From contig CAZWBQ010000004.1 of NCBI GenBank assembly GCA_964632545.1, forward strand, positions 28,599 to 92,598: a DNA stretch of 64,000 bases, in the 5' to 3' direction. Made by a program: the position numbers and the translations under genes. Under the pieces are notes generated by a model that had not been told where the DNA came from, searched no databases, and saw only the letters and a program-made list of their open reading frames with translations. This stretch comes from UBA7398 sp964632545. GTDB lineage: Bacteria; Actinomycetota; Actinomycetes; Nanopelagicales; Nanopelagicaceae. Shown here in pieces: positions 33,444-42,772 of this stretch; the stretch's first letter is position 1; each line of letters opens with the position of its first letter.

Positions 33444-34874
33444 TTATAGGTCGAAATAAAGCTCGAACTCTGCTGGATGTGGCCGCAAACGAACATAATC
33501 GACTTCAGATTCGCGTTTAAAAGAAATCCAAGTATCGATTAAATCTTTTGTGAATACCCCACCACGAGTTAGGAATTCGTTATCACGTTCTAGATTATCT
33601 AGAACTGCATCAAGTGAACCAGGAACTTGTGGAATTGAAGCGGCTTCTGCTGCATCTAATTCGTAAAGGTCTTTATCAACTGGCTTTGGTGGTTCAATCT
33701 TGTTTTGAATTCCATCTAAACCGGCCATTAACATCGCTGCGAATGCTAGATAAGGATTCGATGACGGATCTGGGCAACGGAATTCAATGCGTTTTGCTTT
33801 TGGATTCGATCCAGTGATTGGAATACGAATACATGCAGAACGATTACGCGCTGAGTAAACCAAGTTAACTGGTGCCTCATAACCTGGCACTAATCGACGG
33901 TAGGAGTTAACGGTTGGATTGGTGAAAGCAAGTAATGATGGCGCATGCTTTAAGAGTCCGCCAACATACCAACGTGCCATATCGGAGAGATCGCCATAAC
34001 CTTCGCCCCAGAAAAGTGGCTTGCCATCTTTCCAAAGTGATTGGTGTACGTGCATGCCGGAACCGTTATCACCGAAGAGTGGTTTTGGCATAAAGGTCGC
34101 AGTCTTGCCACCTTGCCACGCAGTATTTTTAATAATGTATTTAAACTTCATTAAATCATCGCCAGCTTGCAAGATGTCGCTGAATCGATAGTTAATTTCC
34201 ATTTGACCAGCAGTACCAACTTCATGGTGTGAACGTTCTACAAGTAGTCCAGATTTACCTAAATTCATAACCATTTGGTCACGCAGATCTGCATATTGAT
34301 CTGTTGGTGAAACTGGGAAATAACCGCCCTTTACCCGAGTGCGATAGCCACGGTTTGGTGTGCCATCGGCATCAGTTTCAACTCCGGTATTCCATGCACC
34401 TTCATACGAATCGATGTGGTGGAATGCTTCATTAATTCCAGTTGAGAAACGAACTGCGTCGAAAACATAGAACTCAGCTTCTGGTGCAAAGAATGCAGTA
34501 TCGGCAATACCTGTTGAACGCATGAACTCGACAGCTTTAGCAACGATGCCTCTTGGATCGCGACTGTAAGGAGTGTTATCAATCGGATTATGAACTGAGA
34601 AATTAATTATTAATGTTTTCTCTTTGCGAAATGGGTCAATGAATGCTGATCCAGGAACTGGTAGCAATTTCATATCCGATTCGTGAATTGCTTGGAAGCC
34701 GCGAATTGATGATCCATCGAACATCAATCCATCAGTGAAAACAGCTTCGTCGAAAGATTCAACTGGAACGTTGAAGTGATGCTGGATTCCTGGTAAATCG
34801 ATAAATCGAACGTCAACTAATTTCACATCTTCTTTTTTGATGTAAGCGAATATTTCTGCTGAATTCTTAAACAT
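33444..34874 (-). CDS. glnA: Glutamine synthetase type I (GSI-beta)
   Basis: A 476-residue glutamine synthetase that assimilates ammonia into glutamine. Motifs: DVRFIDLPGIQHHFNVP, FDGSSIRGFQAIHESDM, PEAEFYVFD, the ATP-binding NGSGMHVHQSLW and the glutamate-site NRSACIRIP. The adenylylation tyrosine is conserved (DKDLYELDAAEAASIPQVPG), so activity is probably controlled by GlnE. An in-frame extension to 35003 exists, but the ATG at 34874 has an AGGAGA ribosome-binding site and begins the known protein. The gene is next to RDD, DUF4191, lipA and lipB as in mycobacteria. Confidence 0.98.
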   Translation of the reverse strand: MFKNSAEIFAYIKKEDVKLVDVRFIDLPGIQHHFNVPVESFDEAVFTDGLMFDGSSIRGFQAIHESDMKLLPVPGSAFIDPFRKEKTLIINFSVHNPIDNTPYSRDPRGIVAKAVEFMRSTGIADTAFFAPEAEFYVFDAVRFSTGINEAFHHIDSYEGAWNTGVETDADGTPNRGYRTRVKGGYFPVSPTDQYADLRDQMVMNLGKSGLLVERSHHEVGTAGQMEINYRFSDILQAGDDLMKFKYIIKNTAWQGGKTATFMPKPLFGDNGSGMHVHQSLWKDGKPLFWGEGYGDLSDMARWYVGGLLKHAPSLLAFTNPTVNSYRRLVPGYEAPVNLVYSARNRSACIRIPITGSNPKAKRIEFRCPDPSSNPYLAFAAMLMAGLDGIQNKIEPPKPVDKDLYELDAAEAASIPQVPGSLDAVLDNLERDNEFLTRGGVFTKDLIDTWISFKRESEVDYVRLRPHPAEFELYFDL

Positions 34875-34877
34875 GAT

Positions 34878-34883
34878 TCTCCT
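34878..34883 (-). promoter_or_regulatory. Ribosome-binding site that fixes the glnA start
   Basis: AGGAGA, three bases (ATC) before the ATG at 34874. Confidence 0.6.
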
Positions 34884-34985
34884 GTTATTCCCGAAGCCAT
34901 GGTTTGCGGATGCTACGGCGCACCAATGAGCCGTAATTGATGGGGTAAGGCTAATTGGGAATGATGAAAAAGCCATAACCTGCTT

Positions 34986-35001
34986 GTTACGGTTATGTTT
35001 C
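34986..35001 (-). promoter_or_regulatory. Possible partial GlnR box upstream of glnA
   Basis: On the minus strand GAAAC-ATAACC-GTAAC, matching the two inner half-sites of the actinobacterial GlnR consensus (gTnAC-n6-GaAAC repeats); the outer half-sites are not recognisable. It lies about 110 bases before the glnA ATG, and overlaps an inverted repeat CATAACC-N10-GGTTATG at 34974-34997. Confidence 0.3.
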
Positions 35002-35044
35002 ATTGCGCCTTGGTTCTAAGGCGACGCCGAGCGCTAACGGGGGA

Positions 35045-35050
35045 TAGCGT
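35045..35050 (+). promoter_or_regulatory. -10 box of the RDD gene
   Basis: TAGCGT, six bases (GTCCCT) before the ATG at 35057. Confidence 0.5.
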
Positions 35051-35056
35051 GTCCCT

Positions 35057-35407
35057 ATGAAAGAAACCGCCTCTATTGCTCGGCGATTATCGGCAATAAC
35101 CCTCGATTGGCTGATGAGCTGGGCCGTCGCAGCGCTAATTTTCCAAAGTTTCCTAGGGCTTGGCCAATGGATTTTGTTGATCTTTTTTCTAGAAGTTTTG
35201 ATTCTCACTGCACTTCAAGGTGCTTCTGCGGGTCAACGCATTTTGAAATTACGGGTTTTAAGTTGGCCAGATCAATTACTTGTCAGCCCATTCAAAATCG
35301 CATTACGAACTATTTTAATCTGTCTAGTCATCCCAGCGGTTGTTACCGATACGCAATCGCGCGGATTACATGATCGTTTTGCAAAAACCATTGTCGTTAA
35401 GGTTTAA
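35057..35407 (+). CDS. RDD-domain membrane protein
   Basis: A 116-residue RDD protein with three hydrophobic segments. The defining residues are Arg in IARRLSAITLDWLMSW, Asp in TLDW and the later Asp in RGLHDRFAKT. Some RDD proteins are Na+/H+ antiporters; for this short actinobacterial form, always near glnA and DUF4191, the role is unknown. Its stop shares four bases (TTAA) with the convergent DUF4191 gene. Confidence 0.88.
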   Translation: MKETASIARRLSAITLDWLMSWAVAALIFQSFLGLGQWILLIFFLEVLILTALQGASAGQRILKLRVLSWPDQLLVSPFKIALRTILICLVIPAVVTDTQSRGLHDRFAKTIVVKV

Positions 35408-36099
35408 CGCTTTGGCACTCTCACATTCTTAGGCATTGGACCTTTAGGAATTGGAATGTTCATGCCACCAATAGCCTTCATACGTGCACGTAATTCTCTA
35501 AGTTGCACCGTGGAAAGCTTCTTTGGAAATTTCTTCATTCGTTTTTGTAATTTCCGGATTGGTACTTGACCTTCGTTTTCACCAATAACTAATTCAAATA
35601 CTGGGACACCCGGAGCGAATCTTTCAACTTTTCTTTTTTCATCAGTCAACATATGTCGAATTGCATTAGAACCTTCGCCAACTAGAACAACACCTGGCTT
35701 ACCAACAGCGCGGTGAACCATATCTTGATTTTTTGCAACTGCCACGGCGGGTGTAACTGTCCAACCTTTGCGAATCGCCATGAGAACCGAGGCACCTGCA
35801 CCAATCTGACCTTCAATAGATGCATATGCGGCGCTGCCGGCTTGTCGAGTGAAGAAAAAGAAAGCTGCTAGCAGCGCTACTGGAAAGGTTACGAAACCTA
35901 AATAATAAGGATGGCCAAGTGCAACGCCAATCAATATACCAACAACCCAGACCGGGATAAATACTGCAATGCAATAAACCAGAATAAATGGCTTCGCTTT
36001 CTTGGTTATCGCGTATGCATCACGAATCTCTTTAAAGCGAATTTTTTTCTCTACTGGTGCAGAATCTGCACGCTTCTCTTTCCGTTTAAATAACGCCAT
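35404..36099 (-). CDS. DUF4191 family membrane protein
   Basis: A 231-residue actinobacterial protein with two hydrophobic segments near the N terminus (PFILVYCIAVFIPVWVVGILIG; YLGFVTFPVALLAAFFFF) and a cytoplasmic C-terminal domain (AVGKPGVVLVGEGSNAIRHMLTDEKRKVERFAPGVPV) ending in basic residues. It corresponds to Rv2219 between lipA and glnA1 in M. tuberculosis. The function is not known. The ATG lies six bases after TAAACT, so it can be transcribed separately from the upstream acyltransferase. Confidence 0.88.
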   Translation of the reverse strand: MALFKRKEKRADSAPVEKKIRFKEIRDAYAITKKAKPFILVYCIAVFIPVWVVGILIGVALGHPYYLGFVTFPVALLAAFFFFTRQAGSAAYASIEGQIGAGASVLMAIRKGWTVTPAVAVAKNQDMVHRAVGKPGVVLVGEGSNAIRHMLTDEKRKVERFAPGVPVFELVIGENEGQVPIRKLQKRMKKFPKKLSTVQLRELRARMKAIGGMNIPIPKGPMPKNVRVPKR

Positions 36100-36105
36100 G
36101 GCGAG

Positions 36106-36111
36106 AGTTTA
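36106..36111 (-). promoter_or_regulatory. -10 box of the DUF4191 gene
   Basis: TAAACT, six bases (CTCGCC) before the ATG at 36099; it overlaps the last codon of the upstream gene. Confidence 0.5.
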
Positions 36112-36828
36112 ACCTTTCTTTTCTTCGGCAATTTGCGCGAGAGTTGGCGCAGTTCCGCCTAATCGAGCCGGAGCCCATCTTTGACCTTTATGGCTATCGG
36201 GATATTGAGCTTGAACTTTACTTAGCATCTCAATCAATCGTTGTTTTAACTCCAATTCTTTTGCATCGACATCGGCATCTCTTGGCACATAAATTGGTTC
36301 TCCAATTGAAACCGTTATTGGTACGTTAGATCGGGAAAAATCACGTTTTACATTCTTTGTCCAAATTCGTTGGCTTCCCCAAATTATGGTCGGCAATATT
36401 GGTGCTCCAGATGCCATTGCTAATCTAACTGCACCAGTCTTCATCTCTTTCAATTCAAAACTTCTTGAAATAGTTGCTTCCGGAAAAATGCCAACAATTT
36501 CACCAGATTTTAGCGCGCGCAACGCCGCTACGAAAGAAGATGAACCGTTGTTGCGATCAACGGAAATATGTTTCATCCCTCTCATCAACGGACCCGCAAT
36601 TTTATGGTCAAAGATTTCTTTTTTCGCCATAAATCTCACCAATCGATTTGCTGGCAAGACTGCCGTACCAACTAATGCAAAATCTAAATAACCAATATGG
36701 TTCATGGCTAAAATTGCTGGACCTTTGCGTGGCACATGAGCTTCACCTTGAAATTTAAATTGCAATCCTAGATATTTCCAGAGCGATTTAACAATGACAA
36801 TTACTGGGGGATATACAAATTCAGCCAC
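36109..36828 (-). CDS. 1-acyl-glycerol-3-phosphate acyltransferase (PlsC-like), second copy
   Basis: A 239-residue acyltransferase with MNHIGYLDFALVG (HX4D), GIFPEATISRSFELKEMKTGAVRLA and LPTIIWGSQ. The PEGT motif of the usual family is PEAT here. I start at a GTG at 36828 that follows the lipA stop by one base (TAAcGTG); the longer frame to 36924 would overlap lipA by nearly 100 bases. Its place between lipA and DUF4191 interrupts the gene order I know from mycobacteria. It could acylate lysophosphatidic acid or another polar lipid. Confidence 0.88.
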   Translation of the reverse strand: MAEFVYPPVIVIVKSLWKYLGLQFKFQGEAHVPRKGPAILAMNHIGYLDFALVGTAVLPANRLVRFMAKKEIFDHKIAGPLMRGMKHISVDRNNGSSSFVAALRALKSGEIVGIFPEATISRSFELKEMKTGAVRLAMASGAPILPTIIWGSQRIWTKNVKRDFSRSNVPITVSIGEPIYVPRDADVDAKELELKQRLIEMLSKVQAQYPDSHKGQRWAPARLGGTAPTLAQIAEEKKG

Positions 36829-36829
36829 G

Positions 36830-37777
36830 TTACTTGTTATCTCCAGAGATTGCGTCAAGTTTTTGTGCTTGCGCTTCTTTGTATAACCGCCCAGCGCGAT
36901 AACTTGATCGCACCAGCGGTCCACTCATTACCCCTAAGAAACCAATTTCGGTTGCCTTCTTTGAATGTTCGACAAATTCATCTGGCTTGACCCATCGCTC
37001 CACCGGATGATGTTTTGCCGATGGACGAAGGTATTGAGTAATTGTTATTAAATCGCAACCAGCACTTCGTAAATCAACTAGCGCTTGGGTAATTTCATCC
37101 GAACTTTCACCTAATCCAAGAATCAAATTTGATTTTGTAATTAAGCCAAAATCACGAGCTTGCGATATGACGTTAAGCGAACGTTCGTAAGTAAAAGCTG
37201 GTCTAATCTGTTTGAAAATGCGGGGAACTGTTTCAACATTATGAGCAAATACCTCTGGTCGAGTTTCAAATACCTGATTTAATAAATCTGGATTACCGCT
37301 GAAATCTGGTGCCAGCATCTCAACACCGCATCCTGGAACCATTTCATGAACTTGTTTTATAGTTTCGGCGTAAAGCCAAGCGCCTTCGTCATCTAAATCA
37401 TCACGAGCCACGCCAGTTATGGTTGCGTAACGAAGTCCCATAGTTTTAATTGATTCGGCAACTCGACGAGGTTCGTCACGGTCCAGTGGTTCTGGTTTTC
37501 CAGTATCGATATTGCAAAAATCGCAACGCCTTGTACAAGCTTCGCCGCCAATTAAGAAAGTTGCTTCTTTATCTTCCCAACATTCAAAAATATTTGGACA
37601 AGCTGCTTCTTGGCAAACTGTATGTAAACCTTCACGAGCTACTAACGAACGCAATTGTGTGTACTCGGGGCCCATGATCGCGCGAGTTTTTATCCATTCA
37701 GGTTTTCGTTCAATCGGAACTGCGGCATTTCGCGCTTCAATCCGAAGCAATCTCCGACCTTCAGGAGCAATCGTCAT
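36830..37777 (-). CDS. lipA: Lipoyl synthase
   Basis: A 315-residue radical-SAM enzyme that inserts two sulfurs into octanoyl groups. Both cysteine clusters are seen: the auxiliary set CQEAACPNIFECW and the radical-SAM set CTRRCDFCNID, plus the C-terminal RSSYRAG motif. It overlaps lipB as ATGA, and works on octanoyl groups delivered by LipB to the E2 protein encoded at 42.8 kb and to the H protein of glycine cleavage (not in the window). Confidence 0.98.
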   Translation of the reverse strand: MTIAPEGRRLLRIEARNAAVPIERKPEWIKTRAIMGPEYTQLRSLVAREGLHTVCQEAACPNIFECWEDKEATFLIGGEACTRRCDFCNIDTGKPEPLDRDEPRRVAESIKTMGLRYATITGVARDDLDDEGAWLYAETIKQVHEMVPGCGVEMLAPDFSGNPDLLNQVFETRPEVFAHNVETVPRIFKQIRPAFTYERSLNVISQARDFGLITKSNLILGLGESSDEITQALVDLRSAGCDLITITQYLRPSAKHHPVERWVKPDEFVEHSKKATEIGFLGVMSGPLVRSSYRAGRLYKEAQAQKLDAISGDNK

Positions 37778-38421
37778 TCCGCGACTCTATCGAGAGCGGC
37801 AGTGATATTCCGAGTTACTGAATCTAAAATCTCGTCTACAGAGATATCGCGCCCTAATTCAACGCTCAAAGATGTCACTTCAGCACCGGCAATTCCGCAT
37901 GGCACGATCCGAGTAAACCAACTTAAATCTGGATTCACGTTGAGCGCAAAACCATGCATCGTGACACCTTTGGCAACTCGAATTCCAATCGCGGCAAGTT
38001 TGCGATCACCTTTTGCGTCGCGAATCCAAACCCCAGTTCGCTCGCAATAACGTTCTGCGTTAACGCCAAACTCATGACATACCTTTATTAGCGCTTCCTC
38101 AATCTCGCGCACAAAACCTACGACATCATTTCCATTTTTCAGCTTCACGATCGGATATCCCACTATTTGTCCAGGCCCATGCCAAGTAATTTTTCCGCCG
38201 CGGTCTACGTTTATAACTGGGGTGCCATCGATGGGGCGATCCGAATCCAAAGTTCGTCGGCCAGCGGTGAAAACCGGTGGATGTTCTAGTAGAAGCAGGG
38301 TATTAGGCAGGGTGCCTGCAATTACATTCTCTTGAATTTCACGTTGTAGTTGCCACGCGGCTTCATATTCAACTAGGCCAAGATTTCTAGTTGATATGGT
38401 TTCGGTTCGAAGAGCGGACAT
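37774..38421 (-). CDS. lipB: Octanoyl-[ACP]:protein octanoyltransferase
   Basis: A 215-residue transferase moving octanoate from ACP to lipoyl domains. Signatures: RGGKITWHGPGQIVGYPIV, the lysine in RKLAAIGIRVAKGVTMHGFALNV and the catalytic cysteine in IVPCGIAGAEVTSL. Operon lipB-lipA is standard. The ATG follows TAGGCT by six bases. Confidence 0.97.
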   Translation of the reverse strand: MSALRTETISTRNLGLVEYEAAWQLQREIQENVIAGTLPNTLLLLEHPPVFTAGRRTLDSDRPIDGTPVINVDRGGKITWHGPGQIVGYPIVKLKNGNDVVGFVREIEEALIKVCHEFGVNAERYCERTGVWIRDAKGDRKLAAIGIRVAKGVTMHGFALNVNPDLSWFTRIVPCGIAGAEVTSLSVELGRDISVDEILDSVTRNITAALDRVAE

Positions 38422-38427
38422 GGCCTA

Positions 38428-38433
38428 AGCCTA
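38428..38433 (-). promoter_or_regulatory. -10 box of lipB
   Basis: TAGGCT, six bases (TAGGCC) before the ATG at 38421. Confidence 0.55.
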
Positions 38434-38545
38434 ACTATGTTCTGCAATTAGGAGAGCTGATGGGTAAGATTTCGCTCCGTTACCGTCACAAAAATCCACA
38501 AATAGATAGCGCCGATGCTGTGCGCTCACCGAGAGGCTAATAAAG

Positions 38546-40702
38546 ATGAAGCGTGGTTCAATTAAAGGTCGCAAGCCGCTTTGGCTGGCGATTATTGCAA
38601 TCGTGGCATGGCTAGGAATTAGCAGCGTCGCTGGACCAACTTTTGGGAAACTTTCCACTGTTCAAGAGAACGATAACTCGGGCTTTCTCCCAGACAATGC
38701 CGAATCAACTAAAACTGCAAAAGTAACGGTTAAATTTGCTGATTCCGCTAACGATCAACTCCCAACACTTCTGCTCTTTCTTGGCGATATGGATCTTGCA
38801 AAATTAGGTGCAATTAACCAATACCTAACTACTTTGCCTAATAAGAAAATTCCAGATACTGATATTTCACTATCTAAATACATTATTGCTGGTTCGCCAA
38901 TTGCTGCGTTCCCATCGCAAGACGGGAAAGCTGCGCTCGCTAACATTCCACTAAATTCTAAAGTTGCCACTGACAATATCGATGACAAGCCGGCGCTGCC
39001 AAAAATTATAAAATTTATTAGAGCTGATCTTGCTGCTAATTTTGACACTAAAGGTATTTCCACAAATGTAACGGGATTCGGCGGAATCCTTGCCGATCTA
39101 TTCGGCGCTTTCGGATCTATTGACTCATCTCTATTGCTAACAACTTTAGGAGTAGTTTCAATAATTTTAATTGTGGTTTATCGCTCGCCATTTCTCTGGA
39201 TACTTCCGTTATTTAGCGCGGTAACTGCGCTCTCGTTAGCTGGAACGGTAATTTACTTTTTAGCCAAAGCGAATGTAATTGATTTAAATGGTCAATCTCA
39301 AGGAATTCTTTCAGTTCTAGTTTTAGGTGCAGCAACAGACTACGCACTTCTTCTAATCTCTAGATATCGAGAGGAGCTGCACCACCACGATTCCCGTTTT
39401 GAATCAATGAAGATTGCACTTCGTGGCGTAGTTGAACCAATTGTTGCTTCGGGAAGCACCGTTATTGCCGGTCTACTTGTACTTTTATTAAGCGATCTTT
39501 CGAGCAATCGTGGCCTTGGGCCGGTTGGAGCGATTGGAATTGCTGCATCAATGATTACCGTTCTGACATTTCTACCAGCGCTTCTTGTAGTTTTTGGGCG
39601 CTGGATTTTTTGGCCAAAAATTCCGCGATTTGATGATGTAAACGAACAACTAACCGGTATCTGGTCAAAGATCGGAAGTTCGGTAGAACGCCATCCAAAA
39701 CGCACTTGGATATCAACTGCAATTCTTCTAGTAATTCTTGCAGGGTTCTCATTTACCCTTGATGCAAAAGGTTTATCGACTACGCAGGCTTTTTCTGGAC
39801 ATCCAGATTCAGTAATTGGTCAAGAGAAATTGCTCGAACATTTCCCAGGTGGCGAAGGTTCTCCAGTTCAAATAGTCGTTAAAGAGAAAGACGTCGCATC
39901 TGTAACTGCTGCACTTAAAGGCAATAAAGATATTTCGTTTGTTACACCACAACTTACTGGTCCGGTAATTCCGGGTGCGCCAGCGCCGACAACTAAAGTT
40001 GTTGATGGTTTAGTGTTGTTAAATGCAACACTTGCAGTTACTGCGGACTCAGTAGAAGCGCGTAATTCTATTCAAATTATTCGAAACACAGTACACGCCA
40101 TTGATTCAGAAATTTTAGTTGGTGGCGGCACAGCTGTTCAATATGATACCGATGTAGCCTCTAGACATGATAATAAATTAATCATTCCAGTCGTACTCTT
40201 AATCATTGCTCTAATACTTGGACTTTTACTTCGAAGCGTTTTTGCAGCTCTCTTATTACTAGTCACAGTAATTCTATCTTTTATGGCGACGCTCGGCGTT
40301 TGCCAATTAGTATTCGCGCACATTTTCCATTTCCCTGGCGCTGATACTTCATTCCCGCTCTTTGCATTCATTTTCTTAGTTGCACTCGGTATTGACTACA
40401 ACATTTTCTTGATGACTCGCGTTCGCGAAGAGACGCAAAAAATTGGAACTCGCAAAGGCGTAATCAAAGGTTTAACTGTCACTGGCGGAGTAATTACCTC
40501 AGCGGGTATTGTTTTGGCAGCAACTTTTGCCGTTTTAGGCGTGCTTCCATTAGTTTTCTTAGCCGAGCTAGGTTTCGCCGTTGCTTTTGGTGTTTTACTA
40601 GATACTACGATCGTGCGCTCACTTTTAGTTCCGGCATTAGTTCATTCGATTGGTCCAAAAATATGGTGGCCATCAAAACTTCAACACGAAAAACTTTCGT
40701 AA
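38546..40702 (+). CDS. MMPL-family RND transporter
   Basis: A 718-residue exporter with twelve hydrophobic helices in the RND layout: one helix, an external domain (~40-185), five helices with the proton-relay motif GAATDYALLLISRYREEL, a second helix group after another external domain (~385-535), and a second motif ALGIDYNIFLMTRVREE. Actinobacterial MMPL proteins export lipids or drugs. It has no MmpS partner here. A GAGAGG ribosome-binding site lies ten bases before the ATG. Confidence 0.94.
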   Translation: MKRGSIKGRKPLWLAIIAIVAWLGISSVAGPTFGKLSTVQENDNSGFLPDNAESTKTAKVTVKFADSANDQLPTLLLFLGDMDLAKLGAINQYLTTLPNKKIPDTDISLSKYIIAGSPIAAFPSQDGKAALANIPLNSKVATDNIDDKPALPKIIKFIRADLAANFDTKGISTNVTGFGGILADLFGAFGSIDSSLLLTTLGVVSIILIVVYRSPFLWILPLFSAVTALSLAGTVIYFLAKANVIDLNGQSQGILSVLVLGAATDYALLLISRYREELHHHDSRFESMKIALRGVVEPIVASGSTVIAGLLVLLLSDLSSNRGLGPVGAIGIAASMITVLTFLPALLVVFGRWIFWPKIPRFDDVNEQLTGIWSKIGSSVERHPKRTWISTAILLVILAGFSFTLDAKGLSTTQAFSGHPDSVIGQEKLLEHFPGGEGSPVQIVVKEKDVASVTAALKGNKDISFVTPQLTGPVIPGAPAPTTKVVDGLVLLNATLAVTADSVEARNSIQIIRNTVHAIDSEILVGGGTAVQYDTDVASRHDNKLIIPVVLLIIALILGLLLRSVFAALLLLVTVILSFMATLGVCQLVFAHIFHFPGADTSFPLFAFIFLVALGIDYNIFLMTRVREETQKIGTRKGVIKGLTVTGGVITSAGIVLAATFAVLGVLPLVFLAELGFAVAFGVLLDTTIVRSLLVPALVHSIGPKIWWPSKLQHEKLS

Positions 40703-40724
40703 TTCAACAACTAGCTGTAATTAG

Positions 40725-41888
40725 ATGAAGAGCTTTGATAAGAAAGTAATTGTAATTGGCGCTGGGTTAGCTGGAATTACTGCAGCACAAAAACTCCAAA
40801 AAAATGGGGCTGAAGTAATTCTTTTGGAATCATCCGATCGAGTTGGTGGTCGGGTGGCTACGGATTTAGTTGACGGGTTTAGGTGCGATCGCGGTTTTCA
40901 AGTTATAAATCCCAAATATCCAGAGGTAGTTGAATCAGGGTTGATCCCAACTTTGGATTTTTGCTTCTTGCCAAAGCGTGTTGATGTAGTAATTGATGGC
41001 CAATTGGTAACAGCCGCCCCAAATCTTCAATCTTTTCTAAATTCTAAACTGGGCTCAACTTCCGAAAAGTTTGCATTACTCAAGTACCTAAATTCGAATA
41101 ATAAAATTTCTTGTGAGAGCGCCGCCTTAGCAGCAGGGCTAGGCGATCTCTATCGAAAAATTCTAAAACCGTTCTTAACTGGAGTTTTTTTAGTAGAACC
41201 TGATCATATTTCTAACGAGTTAGCTAAGATTTTGTTTAAATATTTTATTATCGGTAAGCCTGGAATTCCCGCCTTAGGAATTGGAGAATTTCCTAAGAAA
41301 CTTGCTAGCTCCATCCATGATTTGCGTCTAGGAGTTCAAGTAAATGAAATTGGTGCTGGTTTTGTCATCACAAATAGTGGAAAAATTTTCGCTGATGTAA
41401 TTGTGGTCGCAACAGATCCAACAACATCTGCACAATTGCTACAGCAATCTGACGCCCCGGTTATGAATTCTTCAACAACTTGGTATCACGCCTTCGATAG
41501 CACATCAGATATCACTGCTAATTTACGAATAGATGGGAGCGCTACTGGACCCATTATTAATTCAATTGCAATTTCAAATATTTCGCCGGATTACGCACCA
41601 GCGGGTAAAGTATTAATTTCTTCAACTTCAATCGTGTCGGCGTCAGAATCTGAAATCCGTAGACATTTGAGTTCGATTTGGCAACGATCGACTAAAAATT
41701 GGGAGTTAGTTAGCAAGTATCACATTGCCCAATCTTTGCCGCTTCATGGAGTCGCGAAGTCGGTGGAATCTGCGATTGAGATTAAACCAAATCTATTTGT
41801 GATTGGTGATCATCGCCAAACTCCATCACAGCAAGGCGCTATGCGCTCTGGCAGCCGAGCAGCGGAACTAATTTTGAATTCTAATTAA
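40725..41888 (+). CDS. FAD-dependent amine-oxidase-type oxidoreductase
   Basis: A 387-residue flavoprotein with the dinucleotide motif VIVIGAGLAGITAAQKLQKNGAEVILLESSDRVGGR and the C-terminal FAD segment LFVIGDHRQTPSQQGAMRSGSRAAELI. It belongs to the broad amine oxidase/phytoene desaturase/protoporphyrinogen oxidase group; the low similarity in the middle prevents a substrate call, and no carotenoid or haem genes are near. The stop shares TTAA with the convergent epimerase gene. Confidence 0.85.
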   Translation: MKSFDKKVIVIGAGLAGITAAQKLQKNGAEVILLESSDRVGGRVATDLVDGFRCDRGFQVINPKYPEVVESGLIPTLDFCFLPKRVDVVIDGQLVTAAPNLQSFLNSKLGSTSEKFALLKYLNSNNKISCESAALAAGLGDLYRKILKPFLTGVFLVEPDHISNELAKILFKYFIIGKPGIPALGIGEFPKKLASSIHDLRLGVQVNEIGAGFVITNSGKIFADVIVVATDPTTSAQLLQQSDAPVMNSSTTWYHAFDSTSDITANLRIDGSATGPIINSIAISNISPDYAPAGKVLISSTSIVSASESEIRRHLSSIWQRSTKNWELVSKYHIAQSLPLHGVAKSVESAIEIKPNLFVIGDHRQTPSQQGAMRSGSRAAELILNSN

Positions 41889-42772
41889 TCAATTAAGGCA
41901 GTAAGTGCACTAGCTAAATGCGGATAATCGAAGTTGAATCCAGCAGCCAGTAATTTTTCTGGAAGGATTCGTTTAGAACCTAGAACTTCAGTGGAGAACC
42001 CGCCTAACGCTATTTTGAGCGCAAGCGATGGTGCCGGAAATAGCGCTGGTCTATGAAGCGCGCGCGCAAGTGCGGCTGTAAATTCTTGGTTAGTTGCAGG
42101 GTTTGGTGAAGTTAAATTAACTGGACCTTCTAATTTATTTTCTAATAAGAATCTAATCGCCCGAAGTTGGTCATGCAAAGTTATCCAAGACCACCATTGT
42201 TTTCCACTGCCGAGCTTGCCACCTAAACCAAATCGAAATAGTGGCAACATCTTGCCAAGTGCGCCACCAGTTGGATCCAAAACTAATCCAGTTCGAATTT
42301 TCACAGTTCGTACATCGCCAGCTAAATCTGCAGCCGCTTCCCATTCTCTACATACTGCAGCTAGAAAATCATCCCCGCCTCGATCGTTTTCAGTCACAGC
42401 CCGATTCCCAGTTTCGCCATACCACCCGACCGCGCTAGCGGAGATAAATACATCTGGTTTTAAAACAGCAGCAGCATTGGCAATTGCAGTAGTTCCTAGC
42501 AAACGTGAATTTAAAATAGTAGCTCGATATTTTGCACTCCAACGTTTATCACTAACGCCAGCGCCGGCTAAATGAATAATGGCATCGACGCCTTCTAATG
42601 GTGCTAGATCAACAGTTCCGTTTTCCGGATTCCAGGAAACTTCGTCAGGTGAGATAACTGGGCGACGAACTAATTTTTGAACGGTATGACCTTCAGTTTT
42701 TAAAAGCCCGGTTAAAGCAGTTCCGATTAATCCGGAAGCGCCCGTTAAAGCGATTCGTTGTGGCGGACGCAC
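41885..42772 (-). CDS. TIGR01777-family NAD-dependent epimerase
   Basis: A 295-residue SDR-fold protein: IALTGASGLIGTALTGLLKTEGH at the start, AIIHLAGAGVSDKRW, SASAVGWYGETGNRAVTEN and the C-terminal DUF1731-like segment with LKIALGGFSTEVLGSKRILPEKLLAAGF. The family (YfcH, SulA homologues) has no settled function. In M. tuberculosis the homologue Rv2216 lies between dlaT and lipB, close to the order here. The GTG start overlaps the E2 stop as TAGTG. Confidence 0.9.
   Translation of the reverse strand: MRPPQRIALTGASGLIGTALTGLLKTEGHTVQKLVRRPVISPDEVSWNPENGTVDLAPLEGVDAIIHLAGAGVSDKRWSAKYRATILNSRLLGTTAIANAAAVLKPDVFISASAVGWYGETGNRAVTENDRGGDDFLAAVCREWEAAADLAGDVRTVKIRTGLVLDPTGGALGKMLPLFRFGLGGKLGSGKQWWSWITLHDQLRAIRFLLENKLEGPVNLTSPNPATNQEFTAALARALHRPALFPAPSLALKIALGGFSTEVLGSKRILPEKLLAAGFNFDYPHLASALTALID

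Noticed and set aside
34875..35003. N-terminal extension of glutamine synthetase
   Set aside because: A ribosome-binding site lies directly before the internal ATG at 34874, and the extension reads through the likely promoter and leader.
38431..38658. 75-codon minus-strand frame between lipB and the MMPL gene
   Set aside because: It overlaps the start of the MMPL gene and the region upstream of the lipB promoter; no conserved feature.
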